From Bacillus atrophaeus (lineage in GTDB: Bacteria; Bacillota; Bacilli; Bacillales; Bacillaceae), in the NCBI RefSeq assembly GCF_001584335.1, contig NZ_LSBB01000020.1:990207-1054206 (forward strand): a stretch of 64,000 nucleotides of DNA. Direction: 5' to 3'. Made by a program: the position numbers and the translations under genes. Every line of letters begins with the position of its first letter. Within the stretch, counting starts at the first letter, position 1. Positions 26,930 through 37,403 of this stretch are shown piece by piece. The notes beneath the pieces are model-generated. The model was not told the DNA's origin, did not search any database, and saw only the letters and a program-made list of their open reading frames with translations.

Positions 26930-27217
26930 TTATTGATATTCGAATACCGGCTCTTCGGATGCTTCAGAATAACTGACGAGTAGATCATGATTATCGAAGT
27001 ACCAAATATCACTTTCTTCAATAAAGAAGGTAATGCCTTCTACTTCAGTGCTGATTCCGATATCCTGGGGTTCATCTTTTGAGACACCGAGGGAAAAGCC
27101 TTTTTGAACGCTGCTGCAGCCTCCGTAACGGACAAAGAACCGAACTTGATCGCCGTTCTCTAGCTCTAGCTCATCTTTATACCAATTCAACGCATCTTTC
27201 TGAATTTCCATATTCAT
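26930..27217 (-). CDS. yneR: YneR, HesB/IscA-like protein
   Basis: 95 residues from ATG 27217, the length of B. subtilis YneR; the longer frame to 27244 includes the ribosome site AAAGGAGAG. The HesB-like fold keeps only one of the usual Cys ligands (YGGCSSVQKGFSLG), so classic Fe-S scaffold function is doubtful. Partner unknown. Confidence 0.9.
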   Translation of the reverse strand: MNMEIQKDALNWYKDELELENGDQVRFFVRYGGCSSVQKGFSLGVSKDEPQDIGISTEVEGITFFIEESDIWYFDNHDLLVSYSEASEEPVFEYQ

Positions 27218-27310
27218 ACACGGCCACTCTCCTTTTATTATCAAAATGAATTTTCTCTATTATAACCGTACACGGTTTTACTGTGTCAAAAAAAAGCTCT
27301 TACCCCGAAG

Positions 27311-27892
27311 TTAAAGCCACTTCACCTTAGGCTCGGTTTTATTGATAATCCGTTTGATGTTTGTTCTGTGTCTGTAAACGACAAAGGCAGTCAGCAAGGT
27401 GACCACAATCAATAAATATGTATCCTGTTCAAAGAGGCTGTATATAATGGTATAAACCCCTGTTAACATTGAAGACAGAGAAACATATTTCGTAATGAAT
27501 AAAAATATGAAAAATACCGCCAGCATTGTAACAAATAAAAGCGGAGCATAAAACAGCAAAACGCCTCCGGAAGTCGCCACGGCTTTACCGCCTTTAAATT
27601 TTGCAAACAAAGGAAACACATGGCCTATAACAGCTATAACCCCGGCAAGCAGAGGATGAAAATCAATATGCATGAGGTACGGGAGAGCAGCGGCAAGCGT
27701 CCCTTTTAAAATATCCCCGGCAATCACTACAGATCCGGCTTTCACACCCAGTGTCCGAAACGCGTTGGTGGCTCCTAAATTTCCGCTGCCGTGTTCCCTT
27801 ATATCAATCCCTTTGGCAAGCTTGCCGACAATTAAGCCTGATGGAATGCTGCCTAGTAAATAAGCTAAAATAATCAATAAAGCAATTAACAT
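27311..27892 (-). CDS. plsY: PlsY (YneS), acylphosphate:glycerol-3-phosphate acyltransferase
   Basis: 193 residues, five membrane helices. PlsY performs the first acylation in phospholipid synthesis using acyl-phosphate from PlsX. The three conserved motifs are present: [26 protein letters not shown] and [16 protein letters not shown] 27892 follows AGGAG. It is monocistronic and divergent from yneT. Confidence 0.96.
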   Translation of the reverse strand: MLIALLIILAYLLGSIPSGLIVGKLAKGIDIREHGSGNLGATNAFRTLGVKAGSVVIAGDILKGTLAAALPYLMHIDFHPLLAGVIAVIGHVFPLFAKFKGGKAVATSGGVLLFYAPLLFVTMLAVFFIFLFITKYVSLSSMLTGVYTIIYSLFEQDTYLLIVVTLLTAFVVYRHRTNIKRIINKTEPKVKWL

Positions 27893-28074
27893 CTACATTT
27901 CTCCTTTTTCCAATGTTCCTGATCTTTATTTTAACATGAGATGTCATGATCTGATGATAAGTTTTTTGTGAAGTTTGCTAACAATAACATAATGGCAGGC
28001 CATATACAATCACATCAGGCTTTGATTTCGCGGCTATCCTTCCTGTAGAATAGATAAAAAGGAGATGATGAAAG

Positions 28075-28482
28075 GTGCAAAATCCAACAAAAGCTGAGAT
28101 CAAAGCGATTCTGGAAAAAAGCAAGCGAATAGCGGTCGTCGGTCTTTCTGATCGGCCGGATAGAACGTCTTATATGGTTTCAAAAGCCATGCAGGATGCA
28201 GGGTATGACATTATCCCTGTGAATCCGACAATTGACGAAGCGCTTGGCGTAAAAGCCGTGTCGTCTTTAAAAGAGGTTGAAGGGCATATTGATATTGTAA
28301 ATGTATTCAGACGGTCAGAACAGCTCCCAGGCGTTGCTGAGGAGTTTTTAGAAACAGATGCTGACGTTTTTTGGGCGCAGCAAGGACTAGTAAACGATGA
28401 AGCTTATGAAATGTTGAAAGAAAAAGGCCGCACGGTGATTATGGATCTGTGTATAAAAGTTGCACATGCTGTAACAAAATAG
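28075..28482 (+). CDS. yneT: YneT, CoA-binding domain protein
   Basis: 135 residues from GTG 28075 after AAGGAGATG. A Rossmann-like CoA-binding domain with IAVVGLSDRPDRTSYMVSK at the N-terminus and DIVNVFRRSEQ further on, as in succinyl-CoA-synthetase-alpha-like single domains. No catalytic residues are known. It has its own terminator. Confidence 0.92.
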   Translation: MQNPTKAEIKAILEKSKRIAVVGLSDRPDRTSYMVSKAMQDAGYDIIPVNPTIDEALGVKAVSSLKEVEGHIDIVNVFRRSEQLPGVAEEFLETDADVFWAQQGLVNDEAYEMLKEKGRTVIMDLCIKVAHAVTK

Positions 28483-28496
28483 ATGAAACCAGTCAA

Positions 28497-28530
28497 AAAT
28501 CCTTGTGAATTCAAGGATTTTTGCTTTTTT
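28497..28530 (+). terminator. Terminator of yneT
   Basis: AAATCCTTG, loop TGAATT, CAAGGATTT, then T-rich sequence. Confidence 0.85.
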
Positions 28531-28629
28531 ATTTCAAGATTATATTTGCGTATTATTGTGAAACAGATACAATAAAGCTTGAACAGCTTTTTTGCATACT
28601 TTGCCAAGTAAGGCTTTTACCCGCTCCAT

Positions 28630-28677
28630 TTGCTAAGGTTCGCTGAATTATATATAATAAAAACAAACGTACGTTCG
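28630..28677 (+). promoter_or_regulatory. parEC promoter with a LexA box
   Basis: TTGCTA (28630-28635), 17 bases, TATAAT (28653-28658). CAAACGTACGTTCG at 28664-28677, read on the minus strand as CGAACGTACGTTTG, is a LexA box with one mismatch, placed over the expected start of transcription. parEC belongs to the LexA regulon in B. subtilis. The rest of the 430-base gap up to parE shows a TTCGATTTTCGAA palindrome and a long untranslated leader. Confidence 0.8.
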
Positions 28678-28909
28678 ATTTTCGAAAAACGGCACCAAAA
28701 AGCCGAAAAGCGAATCGAATGTATGTCTTGCGGCGTTTATCAAAATGGATTATTAGCTAAAATGTTGCTAAATCAAGCACATTGGTTATAATGATGAGTC
28801 CGAGGAGCAGAAAGACAGAATCAAAAGCCTGCTTTGATACTTATGACAATGACATGTAAGATGAAAAAAGAGAAAGACAATGTTAGTTTTTTGAAAGGGG
28901 TTTGTACGT

Positions 28910-30880
28910 TTGGCTAGAAAACAGCAACAATTTGATTACAACGAAGATGCCATACAGGTGCTGGAAGGCCTTGAAGCTGTCAGGAAAAGGCCGGGAATGT
29001 ACATTGGTTCAACCGATTCCCGGGGTCTGCATCACTTGGTATATGAAATTGTAGACAACTCTGTCGATGAGGTTCTCGCCGGTCACGGAGATCATATTAT
29101 CGTAAAAATACATAAAGACAATAGTATTTCAGTACAAGACAGAGGCCGGGGCATGCCTACAGGGATGCATAAACTCGGTAAACCGACCCCAGAAGTGATT
29201 TTTACAGTGCTTCACGCCGGCGGTAAATTCGGACAGGGCGGCTACAAAACAAGCGGAGGCCTCCACGGAGTCGGAGCGTCCGTCGTAAATGCCTTATCCG
29301 AATGGCTTACAGTTACGATTGAGCGGGATGGCTATGTATATAAGCAGCGGTTTGAAAATGGCGGGAAACCCGTTACATCTCTTGATAAAATTGGCACAAC
29401 CAAAAAGACCGGGACCCTGACACATTTTAAACCTGATCCTGCGATGTTCAGTGTGACGACCTACAATTTTGAAACGCTTTCGGAACGATTAAGAGAATCA
29501 GCATTTTTATTAAAAGGATTAAAGATTGAGCTGATAGATGAACGTCATCAAGTGCAAGAGGTTTTCTATTATGAAAACGGAATTGAAGCATTTGTTGCCT
29601 ACTTAAATGAGGAAAAAGACTCCTTGTCTGAAGTGGTTTCCTTTGAAGGGGAGCATAATCAGATTGAAGTGGACTTTGCATTCCAATTCAATGACGGTTA
29701 CTCCGAAAACATCCTCTCTTTTGTAAACAACGTCAGAACAAAAGACGGCGGAACCCATGAATCAGGCGCCAAGACAGCTATGACAAGAGCTTTTAATGAA
29801 TATGCGAGAAAAGTGTCTCTTTTAAAAGAGAAGGATAAAAACTTGGAAGGAACCGATATCCGTGAAGGGCTTTCAGCCATTATTTCGGTGCGGATTCCTG
29901 AGGAGCTTCTTCAGTTTGAAGGACAAACGAAAGGGAAGCTTGGCACAAGTGAAGCAAGGTCGGCAGTTGACGCAGTAATATCAGAACAGCTTGCTTACTT
30001 CTTAGAAGAAAACCGTGAGACTGCCACACTTCTTGTGAAAAAAGCAATTAAAGCGAGCCAGGCCCGGGAAGCTGCGCGTAAAGCGCGGGAAGAGGCAAGA
30101 AGCGGGAAGAAACGCAAAAAATCAGAGGCAACGCTAAGCGGAAAGCTGACACCGGCGGGTTCCAGAAATCCTGCGAAAAATGAATTGTATTTGGTTGAAG
30201 GAGACTCAGCAGGCGGATCAGCGAAGCAGGGCAGAGACCGGAGATTCCAAGCCGTCCTGCCGCTCCGCGGAAAAGTTATCAATACAGAAAAAGCAAAGCT
30301 TGCTGATATTTTCAAAAACGAAGAAATCAACACGATTATCCATGCAATCGGCGGAGGTGTCGGAGCGGATTTTGAAGTCGAGGACATTAACTATGACAAA
30401 ATCGTGATTATGACGGATGCCGATACAGACGGCGCCCATATTCAAGTGCTGCTTCTCACTTTTTTCTATCGCTATATGAAGCCGCTTATTGAGCACGGAA
30501 AAGTGTTTATCGCATTACCGCCTTTATATAAAGTCAGCAAAGGCAGCGGCAAAAAGGAAATTATTGAATACGCCTGGTCTGACGAAGAGATGGATGATGT
30601 ATTGAAAAAAGTCGGCAAGGGCTATACGATACAGCGTTACAAAGGTCTTGGAGAGATGAACGCGGACCAGCTGTGGGAAACGACAATGAATCCTGAATCA
30701 CGTACGCTGGTAAGAGTGAAAATTGATGATGCGGCGCGTGTAGAGAGACGTGTGACAACGTTAATGGGCGACAAAGTAGAACCGCGCAGAAAATGGATCG
30801 AAAAGAATGTTGCATTTGGTTTAGATGAAGAAAGCAATATTTTAGAAAATGAAAACTTATCGGTCGCTGAGGAGGTTTAA
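28910..30880 (+). CDS. parE: ParE, topoisomerase IV subunit B
   Basis: 656 residues from TTG 28910 after GAAAGGGG. ParE is the ATPase half of topoisomerase IV, which unlinks daughter chromosomes. GHKL ATP-site motifs are EIVDNSVDEVLAG, DRGRGMPTG and GLHGVGASVVNALS; the Toprim domain shows LVEGDSAGGSAKQGRDR and MTDADTDGAHIQ. The TTG start and length match B. subtilis. Three bases separate it from parC. Confidence 0.97.
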   Translation: MARKQQQFDYNEDAIQVLEGLEAVRKRPGMYIGSTDSRGLHHLVYEIVDNSVDEVLAGHGDHIIVKIHKDNSISVQDRGRGMPTGMHKLGKPTPEVIFTVLHAGGKFGQGGYKTSGGLHGVGASVVNALSEWLTVTIERDGYVYKQRFENGGKPVTSLDKIGTTKKTGTLTHFKPDPAMFSVTTYNFETLSERLRESAFLLKGLKIELIDERHQVQEVFYYENGIEAFVAYLNEEKDSLSEVVSFEGEHNQIEVDFAFQFNDGYSENILSFVNNVRTKDGGTHESGAKTAMTRAFNEYARKVSLLKEKDKNLEGTDIREGLSAIISVRIPEELLQFEGQTKGKLGTSEARSAVDAVISEQLAYFLEENRETATLLVKKAIKASQAREAARKAREEARSGKKRKKSEATLSGKLTPAGSRNPAKNELYLVEGDSAGGSAKQGRDRRFQAVLPLRGKVINTEKAKLADIFKNEEINTIIHAIGGGVGADFEVEDINYDKIVIMTDADTDGAHIQVLLLTFFYRYMKPLIEHGKVFIALPPLYKVSKGSGKKEIIEYAWSDEEMDDVLKKVGKGYTIQRYKGLGEMNADQLWETTMNPESRTLVRVKIDDAARVERRVTTLMGDKVEPRRKWIEKNVAFGLDEESNILENENLSVAEEV

Positions 30881-30883
30881 TGA

Positions 30884-33304
30884 TTGCAACAGCCAGAAAT
30901 TTTTCATGATTTACCATTAGAAGAGGTGATCGGCGACCGTTTTGGACGCTACAGTAAATATATTATTCAGGACCGTGCACTTCCTGATGCAAGAGACGGA
31001 TTAAAGCCCGTGCAGCGCAGGATTCTTTATGCGATGCACGCTGAGGGTAACACATCAGATAAAAACTTTAGAAAAGCGGCCAAGACGGTCGGAAATGTCA
31101 TCGGGAATTATCATCCGCATGGAGACAGCTCTGTATATGAAGCTATGGTGCGGATGAGCCAAGATTGGAAGGTACGGAATGTCCTGATTGAGATGCATGG
31201 AAATAACGGAAGCATAGATGGCGATCCGCCGGCGGCTATGCGTTATACGGAAGCAAGGTTATCTCCGATTGCGTCAGAGCTTTTGCGTGATATTGATAAA
31301 AACACGGTTGAATTTGTTTCAAACTTTGATGATACGAGTAAGGAGCCGGTCGTTTTGCCGGCGATGTTCCCTAATTTGCTGGTCAATGGTTCCACGGGGA
31401 TATCGGCAGGCTATGCGACAGACATACCTCCACATCACTTAGGAGAAGTCATTGACGCCGTCATCAAACGGATTGATTCACCTGACTGTACTGTAACTGA
31501 ACTCATGGAAGTGATCAAAGGCCCTGATTTCCCGACAGGCGGGATTATTCAAGGCGTTGACGGCATCAGAAAAGCTTACGAAACAGGTAAAGGGAAAGTC
31601 ATTATTCGCGGAAAGGCAGAAGTTGAAACCATCAGAGGCGGCCGTGAACAAATTGTAATTACGGAAATTCCGTTTGAGGTCAACAAAGCCAACCTTGTGA
31701 AAAAAATGGACGAATACCGAATTGATAAAAAGGTGGAAGGCATTTCCGAGGTCCGCGATGAAACGGATCGTACAGGCTTGCGTGTTGTCATTGAGCTGAA
31801 AAAAGAAGCGGATGCAAAAGGCATACTTAATTTCTTATATAAAAATACGGATTTGCAGATCACTTATAACTTTAATATGGTGGCCATTCATAATCGCCGC
31901 CCGATGCTGATGAGCCTGACTGCCATTTTGGACGCTTATATCGCTCATCAAAAGGAAGTTGTGACAAACCGGTCCATTTATGAGCTGCAAAAAGCAAAAG
32001 ACAGACACCACATCGTCGAAGGGCTGATGAAGGCACTGTCTATATTGGATGAAGTGATCGCAACCATCAGGTCTTCAAATGACAAGCGGGATGCTAAGAA
32101 CAATTTAATCTCGAAGTTTGAATTTACTGAGCCTCAGGCGGAAGCGATTGTATCCTTGCAGCTTTATCGTTTAACAAACACCGACATCACCGCTTTGAAG
32201 GAAGAGGCGGAAGAGCTCAGCAAAAATATACAAGAGCTTGAATCTATTTTGAACAATGACAAAAAGCTGTTAAAAGTCATCACAAGCAGTTTGAAAAAGC
32301 TGAAAAAGACTTATGCGGACGGCAGACGATCTGTCATTGAAGAAAAAATTGAAGAAATTAAGATTAATCTTGAAGTAATGGTTGCTTCAGAGGATGTCTA
32401 TGTGACTGTAACGAAGGACGGATATCTGAAACGCACGAGTCAGCGGTCATTTGCCGCTTCAAACGGACAAGATTTCGGGATGAAGGATACAGACAGGCTG
32501 CTTCATCAATTTGAGATGAATACAACAGACGTGTTGCTGATGTTCACCAATAAGGGGAGCTACATCTATTGTCCTGTCCATCAGCTTCCTGATATCAGGT
32601 GGAAGGACATGGGGCAGCATTTCACAAATATGATCTCCATCGACCGAGATGAAACGATTGTCAAAGCCGTCCCGATAAAAGAATTTGATCCGTCCGCTTA
32701 TCTTTTATTTTTTACAAAGAACGGTATGGTGAAAAAGACAGAACTCACGCACTATAAAGCGCAGCGTTACTCAAAAGCGCTTGTTGCCCTTAATGTAAAG
32801 GGAGACGATGAACTGACAGATGTGCATGTAACAAATGGTGAAAGTCAATTGTTTATTGCGACTCATCTCGGATATGGCTTATGGTTTGGGGAAGATGAAG
32901 TGAATGTTGTCGGAGCTCGTGCAGCCGGCGTAAAAGGAATAAACCTGAAAGAAGGAGACTTTGTCGTATCAGGCCAAATTCTTCACGAAGCAGACTCGCT
33001 TGTTCTTGCTACGCAGCGGGGAGCGGTGAAAAGAATGAGCCTTTCTGAATTCGATAAGACTTCCCGCGCCAAACGCGGTGTCATCATGCTGCGTGAATTG
33101 AAAAAGAATCCCCATCGCGCAGTTGCGGTATTTGCTTGCAGGCTTACTGACCGATTGATGTTTGAAACGGAAAAAGGGGAAACGAAGGAATTACTAGTGA
33201 AAGAACTAAGAACAAATGACAGGTACAGTAACGGCTCTTTCCTTATCGATGAGGAAGAAGCAGGCAAAGTTATTGCCGCATGGCGCCTGGAGAAAGAAGA
33301 ATAA
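30884..33304 (+). CDS. parC: ParC, topoisomerase IV subunit A
   Basis: 806 residues from TTG 30884, three bases after parE, with GGAGG inside the end of parE. It is the DNA-cutting subunit: catalytic Tyr is in [14 protein letters not shown], and the helix [17 protein letters not shown] keeps the quinolone-sensitive Ser and Glu. The C-terminal half has the beta-pinwheel repeats that bind DNA. Operon with parE. Confidence 0.97.
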   Translation: MQQPEIFHDLPLEEVIGDRFGRYSKYIIQDRALPDARDGLKPVQRRILYAMHAEGNTSDKNFRKAAKTVGNVIGNYHPHGDSSVYEAMVRMSQDWKVRNVLIEMHGNNGSIDGDPPAAMRYTEARLSPIASELLRDIDKNTVEFVSNFDDTSKEPVVLPAMFPNLLVNGSTGISAGYATDIPPHHLGEVIDAVIKRIDSPDCTVTELMEVIKGPDFPTGGIIQGVDGIRKAYETGKGKVIIRGKAEVETIRGGREQIVITEIPFEVNKANLVKKMDEYRIDKKVEGISEVRDETDRTGLRVVIELKKEADAKGILNFLYKNTDLQITYNFNMVAIHNRRPMLMSLTAILDAYIAHQKEVVTNRSIYELQKAKDRHHIVEGLMKALSILDEVIATIRSSNDKRDAKNNLISKFEFTEPQAEAIVSLQLYRLTNTDITALKEEAEELSKNIQELESILNNDKKLLKVITSSLKKLKKTYADGRRSVIEEKIEEIKINLEVMVASEDVYVTVTKDGYLKRTSQRSFAASNGQDFGMKDTDRLLHQFEMNTTDVLLMFTNKGSYIYCPVHQLPDIRWKDMGQHFTNMISIDRDETIVKAVPIKEFDPSAYLLFFTKNGMVKKTELTHYKAQRYSKALVALNVKGDDELTDVHVTNGESQLFIATHLGYGLWFGEDEVNVVGARAAGVKGINLKEGDFVVSGQILHEADSLVLATQRGAVKRMSLSEFDKTSRAKRGVIMLRELKKNPHRAVAVFACRLTDRLMFETEKGETKELLVKELRTNDRYSNGSFLIDEEEAGKVIAAWRLEKEE

Positions 33305-33305
33305 A

Positions 33306-33344
33306 CAAAAAAACCCGCTCGGCAGTATACCTGAGCGGGTTTAC
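33306..33344. terminator. Bidirectional terminator after parC
   Basis: AAACCCGCTC, 12-base loop, GAGCGGGTTT with T runs on both strands. It is shared with the minus-strand pair that follows. Confidence 0.88.
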
Positions 33345-33355
33345 TTATATGCTGA

Positions 33356-33481
33356 TCAGCTTTCGTGAGAGCTGAAAAGTTCGGTAACGGCGTGAATGAC
33401 TTCAATTCCCTGCCAAACAAATAGGTTTAATGCAGTGAATGAAAACAATCCTAAAATCACCATTCTTAAGATAAACAACAT
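33356..33481 (-). CDS. 41-aa single-span membrane protein
   Basis: ATG 33481 follows GAGGAGGTCG at ideal spacing. The first 26 residues are a membrane helix (LFILRMVILGLFSFTALNLF); the tail is amphipathic and ends FSSHES. It lies 24 bases downstream of the 117-aa gene and ends at the shared terminator, so the two form an operon. Function unknown. Confidence 0.65.
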   Translation of the reverse strand: MLFILRMVILGLFSFTALNLFVWQGIEVIHAVTELFSSHES

Positions 33482-33505
33482 GTTTAACGACCTCCTCATA
33501 TTATG

Positions 33506-33859
33506 TTACATAAGCGGGCGATGTTGAACATGAAGTTGATCGAAATAATTCGACTGATAAAATTTAGCCAGTAAAAAGCTTTTTTTGCGCCGCGGCCGCC
33601 GGGAGAAAAATGATTCCCTGTCTGCCATGGCGACAAGCAAAACGCCCATCGTCAAAATAGCTGTAAGAGCAGCTGCTCCCGCTATTGCTTTTTTTTCATC
33701 ATCTGCATTCTGTCCGGCCTTCAGATCATGGATTTCCTGCTGATCGGCCATAGCTTTGTAATGATGTCCTATATCAAAAGTATGGGGAATGGAGAGCAAA
33801 TGAAAACTGGCGATAGCCAAGAATAAGATAGACGCTTTTAATATCATTACTTTTTTCAT
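33506..33859 (-). CDS. Two-span membrane or secreted protein of unknown function
   Basis: 117 residues from ATG 33859 after AAGGGGGAG. An N-terminal hydrophobic segment (residues 4-24) may be a signal peptide or anchor, and a second segment lies at about 58-78 (AIAGAAALTAILTMGVLLVA). Between them is a polar loop with HHYKAMADQQEIHDLKAG; the tail is very basic (RRPRRKKS). B. subtilis has ynfC near here, but this is not ynfC. Unrecognised. Confidence 0.65.
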   Translation of the reverse strand: MKKVMILKASILFLAIASFHLLSIPHTFDIGHHYKAMADQQEIHDLKAGQNADDEKKAIAGAAALTAILTMGVLLVAMADRESFFSRRPRRKKSFLLAKFYQSNYFDQLHVQHRPLM

Positions 33860-34365
33860 ATGATCGATCTCCCCCTTTCGATATACTGAATATTTTTATA
33901 ATTATATCCTGCTTCATTTGAAAAGTAAACCTGATTAAATAAATTAAAAAACGTTTTCCGTATTTTTCTTAAGTATATACTGATTGATTACTCATTTCAC
34001 CCATAAAGTACTGTCGTTTTTTAGGGAGATAGGATTAAAGGTGCATTGTAGTGTTACAACGTAAAAGATTGATAATATGGTTTATGAACAATAATGCTAT
34101 TTCGTGACTATGCCGTGGTCTTTTTAGATTGTATGCTCGATCTGCCGCTTTTATATTGATTTCTCGTTTTAAGAGGTTTTGAAACATGCTGTGTGTTTGT
34201 TGAGACACATTTGGATGTAATTGAGCATGGGGGAGACGTACTGCGATAAACGTTTGCTCTGGCTGCAAAAGATAGGGAGGAGAAGGCATGAAAAGCCATT
34301 GTTTCGCTGAAATTTCTTATAAAAACTTCTCAATTCAACATATTGTGATATAATTATACTCGTTG
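33860..34365. other. Intergenic stretch upstream of alsT
   Basis: AT-rich. A 21-codon frame (34288-34353) with GGGAGGAGAAGG upstream overlaps the alsT promoter region; I do not accept it as a gene. A TATAAT at 34349-34354 with TTCTCA at 34327-34332 (16-base spacing) is the best alsT promoter. A TTGTA-GTG-TTACAA near-palindrome lies near 34047-34060. Confidence 0.4.
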
Positions 34366-34382
34366 TGTTAAAAAATCTAACA
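34366..34382 (+). promoter_or_regulatory. TnrA/GlnR box over the alsT start site
   Basis: TGTTAAAAAATCTAACA matches TGTNAN-A/T-rich-TNTNACA perfectly. It lies 12-28 bases past the likely -10 (34349-34354), where a bound regulator would repress. TnrA/GlnR control of alsT by nitrogen supply is known in B. subtilis. Confidence 0.85.
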
Positions 34383-34425
34383 TGAACTGTATTCACAGTA
34401 AATGATGAAAAACGGGAGGTTAAAC

Positions 34426-35844
34426 ATGGAGGCTTTTTTAAATGATGTCATTAATATACCAAATAACTTCATTTGGAAATACCTGGTTTATATTTTGGTA
34501 GGGACGGGCTTGTTTTTTACATTCCGCTTCCGATTTATTCAATTTCACTATTTTATTGAGATGTTTAGAATTGTGGGAGAGAAGCCAGAAGGGAATAAAG
34601 GCGTTTCCTCTATGCAGGCTTTCTTCATATCAGCGGCTTCCCGTGTCGGAACGGGGAACTTGACCGGTGTTGCCTTGGCAATATCAACGGGCGGACCCGG
34701 AGCGGTTTTTTGGATGTGGGTCGTTGCAGCCGTAGGAATGGCTTCCAGTTTTGTTGAGAGTACTTTAGCTCAGTTGTATAAAGTGAAAGACGGAAGTGAA
34801 TTCCGCGGCGGTCCAGCTTATTATATGCAAAAAGGGCTCGGTTCCCGGTGGCTGGGCATTGTGTTCGCCGTCTTAATTACAGTCTCGTTCGGGCTGATTT
34901 TTAATGCTGTACAATCAAATACGATAGCAGTCGCTTTTGATGAAGCATTTCATGTGAATAAAACGATAATTGCTATTATTCTAGCTGTATTGACAGCTTT
35001 TATTATTTTCGGAGGATTACAACGGGTCGTGTCGGTCTCACAGCTTATTGTACCGGTAATGGCAGGCTTATACATTATCATTGCTTTGTTTGTTGTTGTT
35101 GTAAACATTAACACAGTACCAGGCTTGCTGATGACCATTGTGAAAAATGCTTTTGGTATTGAGCAAATTGTCGGCGGCGGTTTAGGCGGCATCATCGTAA
35201 TTGGTGCCCAGCGGGGACTTTTTTCCAACGAAGCGGGAATGGGGAGCGCTCCGAATGCGGCCGCAACCGCTCATGTATCGCATCCTGCAAAACAAGGTTT
35301 AATTCAAACGCTAGGTGTATTTTTTGATACTTTTATCGTCTGTACGTCAACAGCGTTTATTATTTTATTGTATAGTGTAACGCCAAAAGGCGACGGCATC
35401 CAAGTGACGCAGGCGGCTTTACAGCACCATCTCGGAAGCTGGGCGCCGACATTTATAGCAATCGCAATGTTTTTATTTGCTTTTAGTTCGGTTGTCGGTA
35501 ACTATTATTATGGACAAACGAATATTGAATTCATTAAAAAGAGTAAAGTATGGCTAAATTTATATCGAATCCTTGTTGTTGCAATGGTCGTATACGGATG
35601 TGTGGCGAATTTTCAGATTGTTTGGGACATGGCCAACTTATTTATGGGATTATTAGCGTTGTTTAACCTAATATCGATATTGCTACTGTCAACCATTGCG
35701 TACAAAGTGTATAAGGATTATGCGAAACAGCGCAAGCAAGGACTTGATCCGGTGTTTAAAGCCAAAAATATTCCTGAACTGAAAAACATTGAAACCTGGG
35801 AAGATGAACATCTTATGCAGGAAGAAAATAAAGCAGCTAACTAA
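34426..35844 (+). CDS. alsT: AlsT, sodium-coupled amino acid (glutamine/alanine) symporter
   Basis: 472 residues from ATG 34426 after GGGAGGT; an upstream ATG at 34402 would put the ribosome site inside the gene. AGCS-family transporter with about eleven membrane helices and the signatures SRVGTGNLTGVALAISTGGPG and GLFSNEAGMGSAPNAAATAH. In B. subtilis AlsT is a major glutamine importer. The nitrogen-control box directly upstream agrees with that role. The tail (LDPVFKAKNIPELKNIETWE) is cytosolic. Confidence 0.95.
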   Translation: MEAFLNDVINIPNNFIWKYLVYILVGTGLFFTFRFRFIQFHYFIEMFRIVGEKPEGNKGVSSMQAFFISAASRVGTGNLTGVALAISTGGPGAVFWMWVVAAVGMASSFVESTLAQLYKVKDGSEFRGGPAYYMQKGLGSRWLGIVFAVLITVSFGLIFNAVQSNTIAVAFDEAFHVNKTIIAIILAVLTAFIIFGGLQRVVSVSQLIVPVMAGLYIIIALFVVVVNINTVPGLLMTIVKNAFGIEQIVGGGLGGIIVIGAQRGLFSNEAGMGSAPNAAATAHVSHPAKQGLIQTLGVFFDTFIVCTSTAFIILLYSVTPKGDGIQVTQAALQHHLGSWAPTFIAIAMFLFAFSSVVGNYYYGQTNIEFIKKSKVWLNLYRILVVAMVVYGCVANFQIVWDMANLFMGLLALFNLISILLLSTIAYKVYKDYAKQRKQGLDPVFKAKNIPELKNIETWEDEHLMQEENKAAN

Positions 35845-35854
35845 AAACATTTTT

Positions 35855-35887
35855 CTGCACTCAATATTTGTTGAGTGCAGTTTTTTT
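35855..35887 (+). terminator. Terminator of alsT
   Basis: CTGCACTCAA, loop TATTTG, TTGAGTGCAG, then seven T. Confidence 0.92.
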
Positions 35888-35888
35888 G

Positions 35889-36145
<257 letters not shown>

Positions 36146-37291
36146 TCACTTGTTGCTGGTCTTCTTGATCAAGTCCACGCCATCGTATGCCAGACTCTCC
36201 ACACTTGCAGCCTTCTGCAGTATGTAATGATCAAAAAAGTTCTTCGTATAGTCTGTAACAAGATTTCGCATCTCCATAGCATCCCGTTCGCCTCTGAGTT
36301 CCTCATTAACACTGGTAAACACGATGTCGCAGTAATCTAAATGCGCAACACGATCAACAGAGAAATAATAGGTTTCAATGCTATTGTTAGCGCCAATTAT
36401 CGCATTCATGTTATAGTTAGGTTCACAAAACAGTAGCAAAAAGGGTTTCTTAAGGTCGCTGTCGAGAAGGCCGAACGCACCGCTATCCAAGCCAATCCCG
36501 CAGGCGAACCGGTCGTCGTCCCGGCAAACAATCGCCGTCGTGGGCCCTCCATAAGAATGTCCGACTATGCCCATACCGATGTCAAGCAACAATCTGCCCT
36601 TAAAGATGGAATTCAGCTCTCCAGAGTCCAGTTTGTAAAGATAATCGGCTACACACCTTACATCTTCTGCCTGTAATTCACTATACTCTGTTAACTTGGC
36701 AAGTATCGGCAGTGTAAGCACGTTATGGCACATCTCAATGGCAGTTTCATCGTCAGGCCGCATCTCCATCTTACCAGCCAACGCCAGCATCTCCGGATCT
36801 TCAGAAAACGCCATAATGACATCCGAAAAATCCTTTGATACATTAAACAGGCGCCCATCTTTACGCTTATACATCGTGCTATTCTGATGGCCGATGCTTA
36901 CCACAACATATCCCATGCTTGCCAAGTCTGTACAGATCACTGTACCCCATTCTGGAGAACCTCCCCCGCCGCAAACATAGAATAACACCGGATAGCGCTT
37001 TTCCTTCCCGGAGAGAGCAAGGTCGTCGTAACACTGGGTCTTGATATCTATAGAGAAAACATCCTTCCCTTTAAGATACGCAGTGATAAGTGGCTGCTCA
37101 TTAAACATTTCGTAGACTTCAGGAAACATGTACGTTGATGTAGTCTTACCTTCGCTACTGTCGGACGGATAGTACACAAACGCCGTCAGTTCTCTTTTTG
37201 AGTGATCTGATGCCGTATACTCAAAATCCATCTGGGTTCGACCGACAGTATAGCCGCCAATTGGTTCTGGAAATGCGTCATAAGTTTTCAT
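36146..37291 (-). CDS. Alpha/beta hydrolase, platelet-activating-factor acetylhydrolase-like
   Basis: 381 residues from ATG 37291 after AAGGGGGAAC. The N-terminus (GYTVGRTQMDFEYTASD) and the nucleophile elbow GHSYGGPTT fit the PAF-acetylhydrolase/dienelactone-hydrolase-like family; an oxyanion region is FYVCGGGGSPEWG, and later His residues (DRVAHLDYCD) supply the triad. No signal peptide, so it is cytosolic. Codons and length differ from its neighbours and no B. subtilis counterpart comes to mind, so it may have been acquired. The TetR remnant lies directly upstream on the same strand and was probably its regulator. Confidence 0.75.
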   Translation of the reverse strand: MKTYDAFPEPIGGYTVGRTQMDFEYTASDHSKRELTAFVYYPSDSSEGKTTSTYMFPEVYEMFNEQPLITAYLKGKDVFSIDIKTQCYDDLALSGKEKRYPVLFYVCGGGGSPEWGTVICTDLASMGYVVVSIGHQNSTMYKRKDGRLFNVSKDFSDVIMAFSEDPEMLALAGKMEMRPDDETAIEMCHNVLTLPILAKLTEYSELQAEDVRCVADYLYKLDSGELNSIFKGRLLLDIGMGIVGHSYGGPTTAIVCRDDDRFACGIGLDSGAFGLLDSDLKKPFLLLFCEPNYNMNAIIGANNSIETYYFSVDRVAHLDYCDIVFTSVNEELRGERDAMEMRNLVTDYTKNFFDHYILQKAASVESLAYDGVDLIKKTSNK

Positions 37292-37403
37292 TCTCTTGTT
37301 CCCCCTTAATTAATAAAAGTGGCGAATGTGAAATACATACATTGCGCTATAAGCGCTTTTCAAAACTGTGAAACTATTACATCCTATCTTCAGTGAATCA
37401 TAT

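Noticed and set aside
28678..28760. Additional LexA-like half sites (TTCGATTTTCGAA, CGAATGTATGT) downstream of the parE box
   Set aside because: Too many mismatches to the 14-base consensus.
34288..34353. 21-codon frame with GGGAGG upstream of alsT
   Set aside because: It covers the alsT promoter and has no conserved feature; probably chance.
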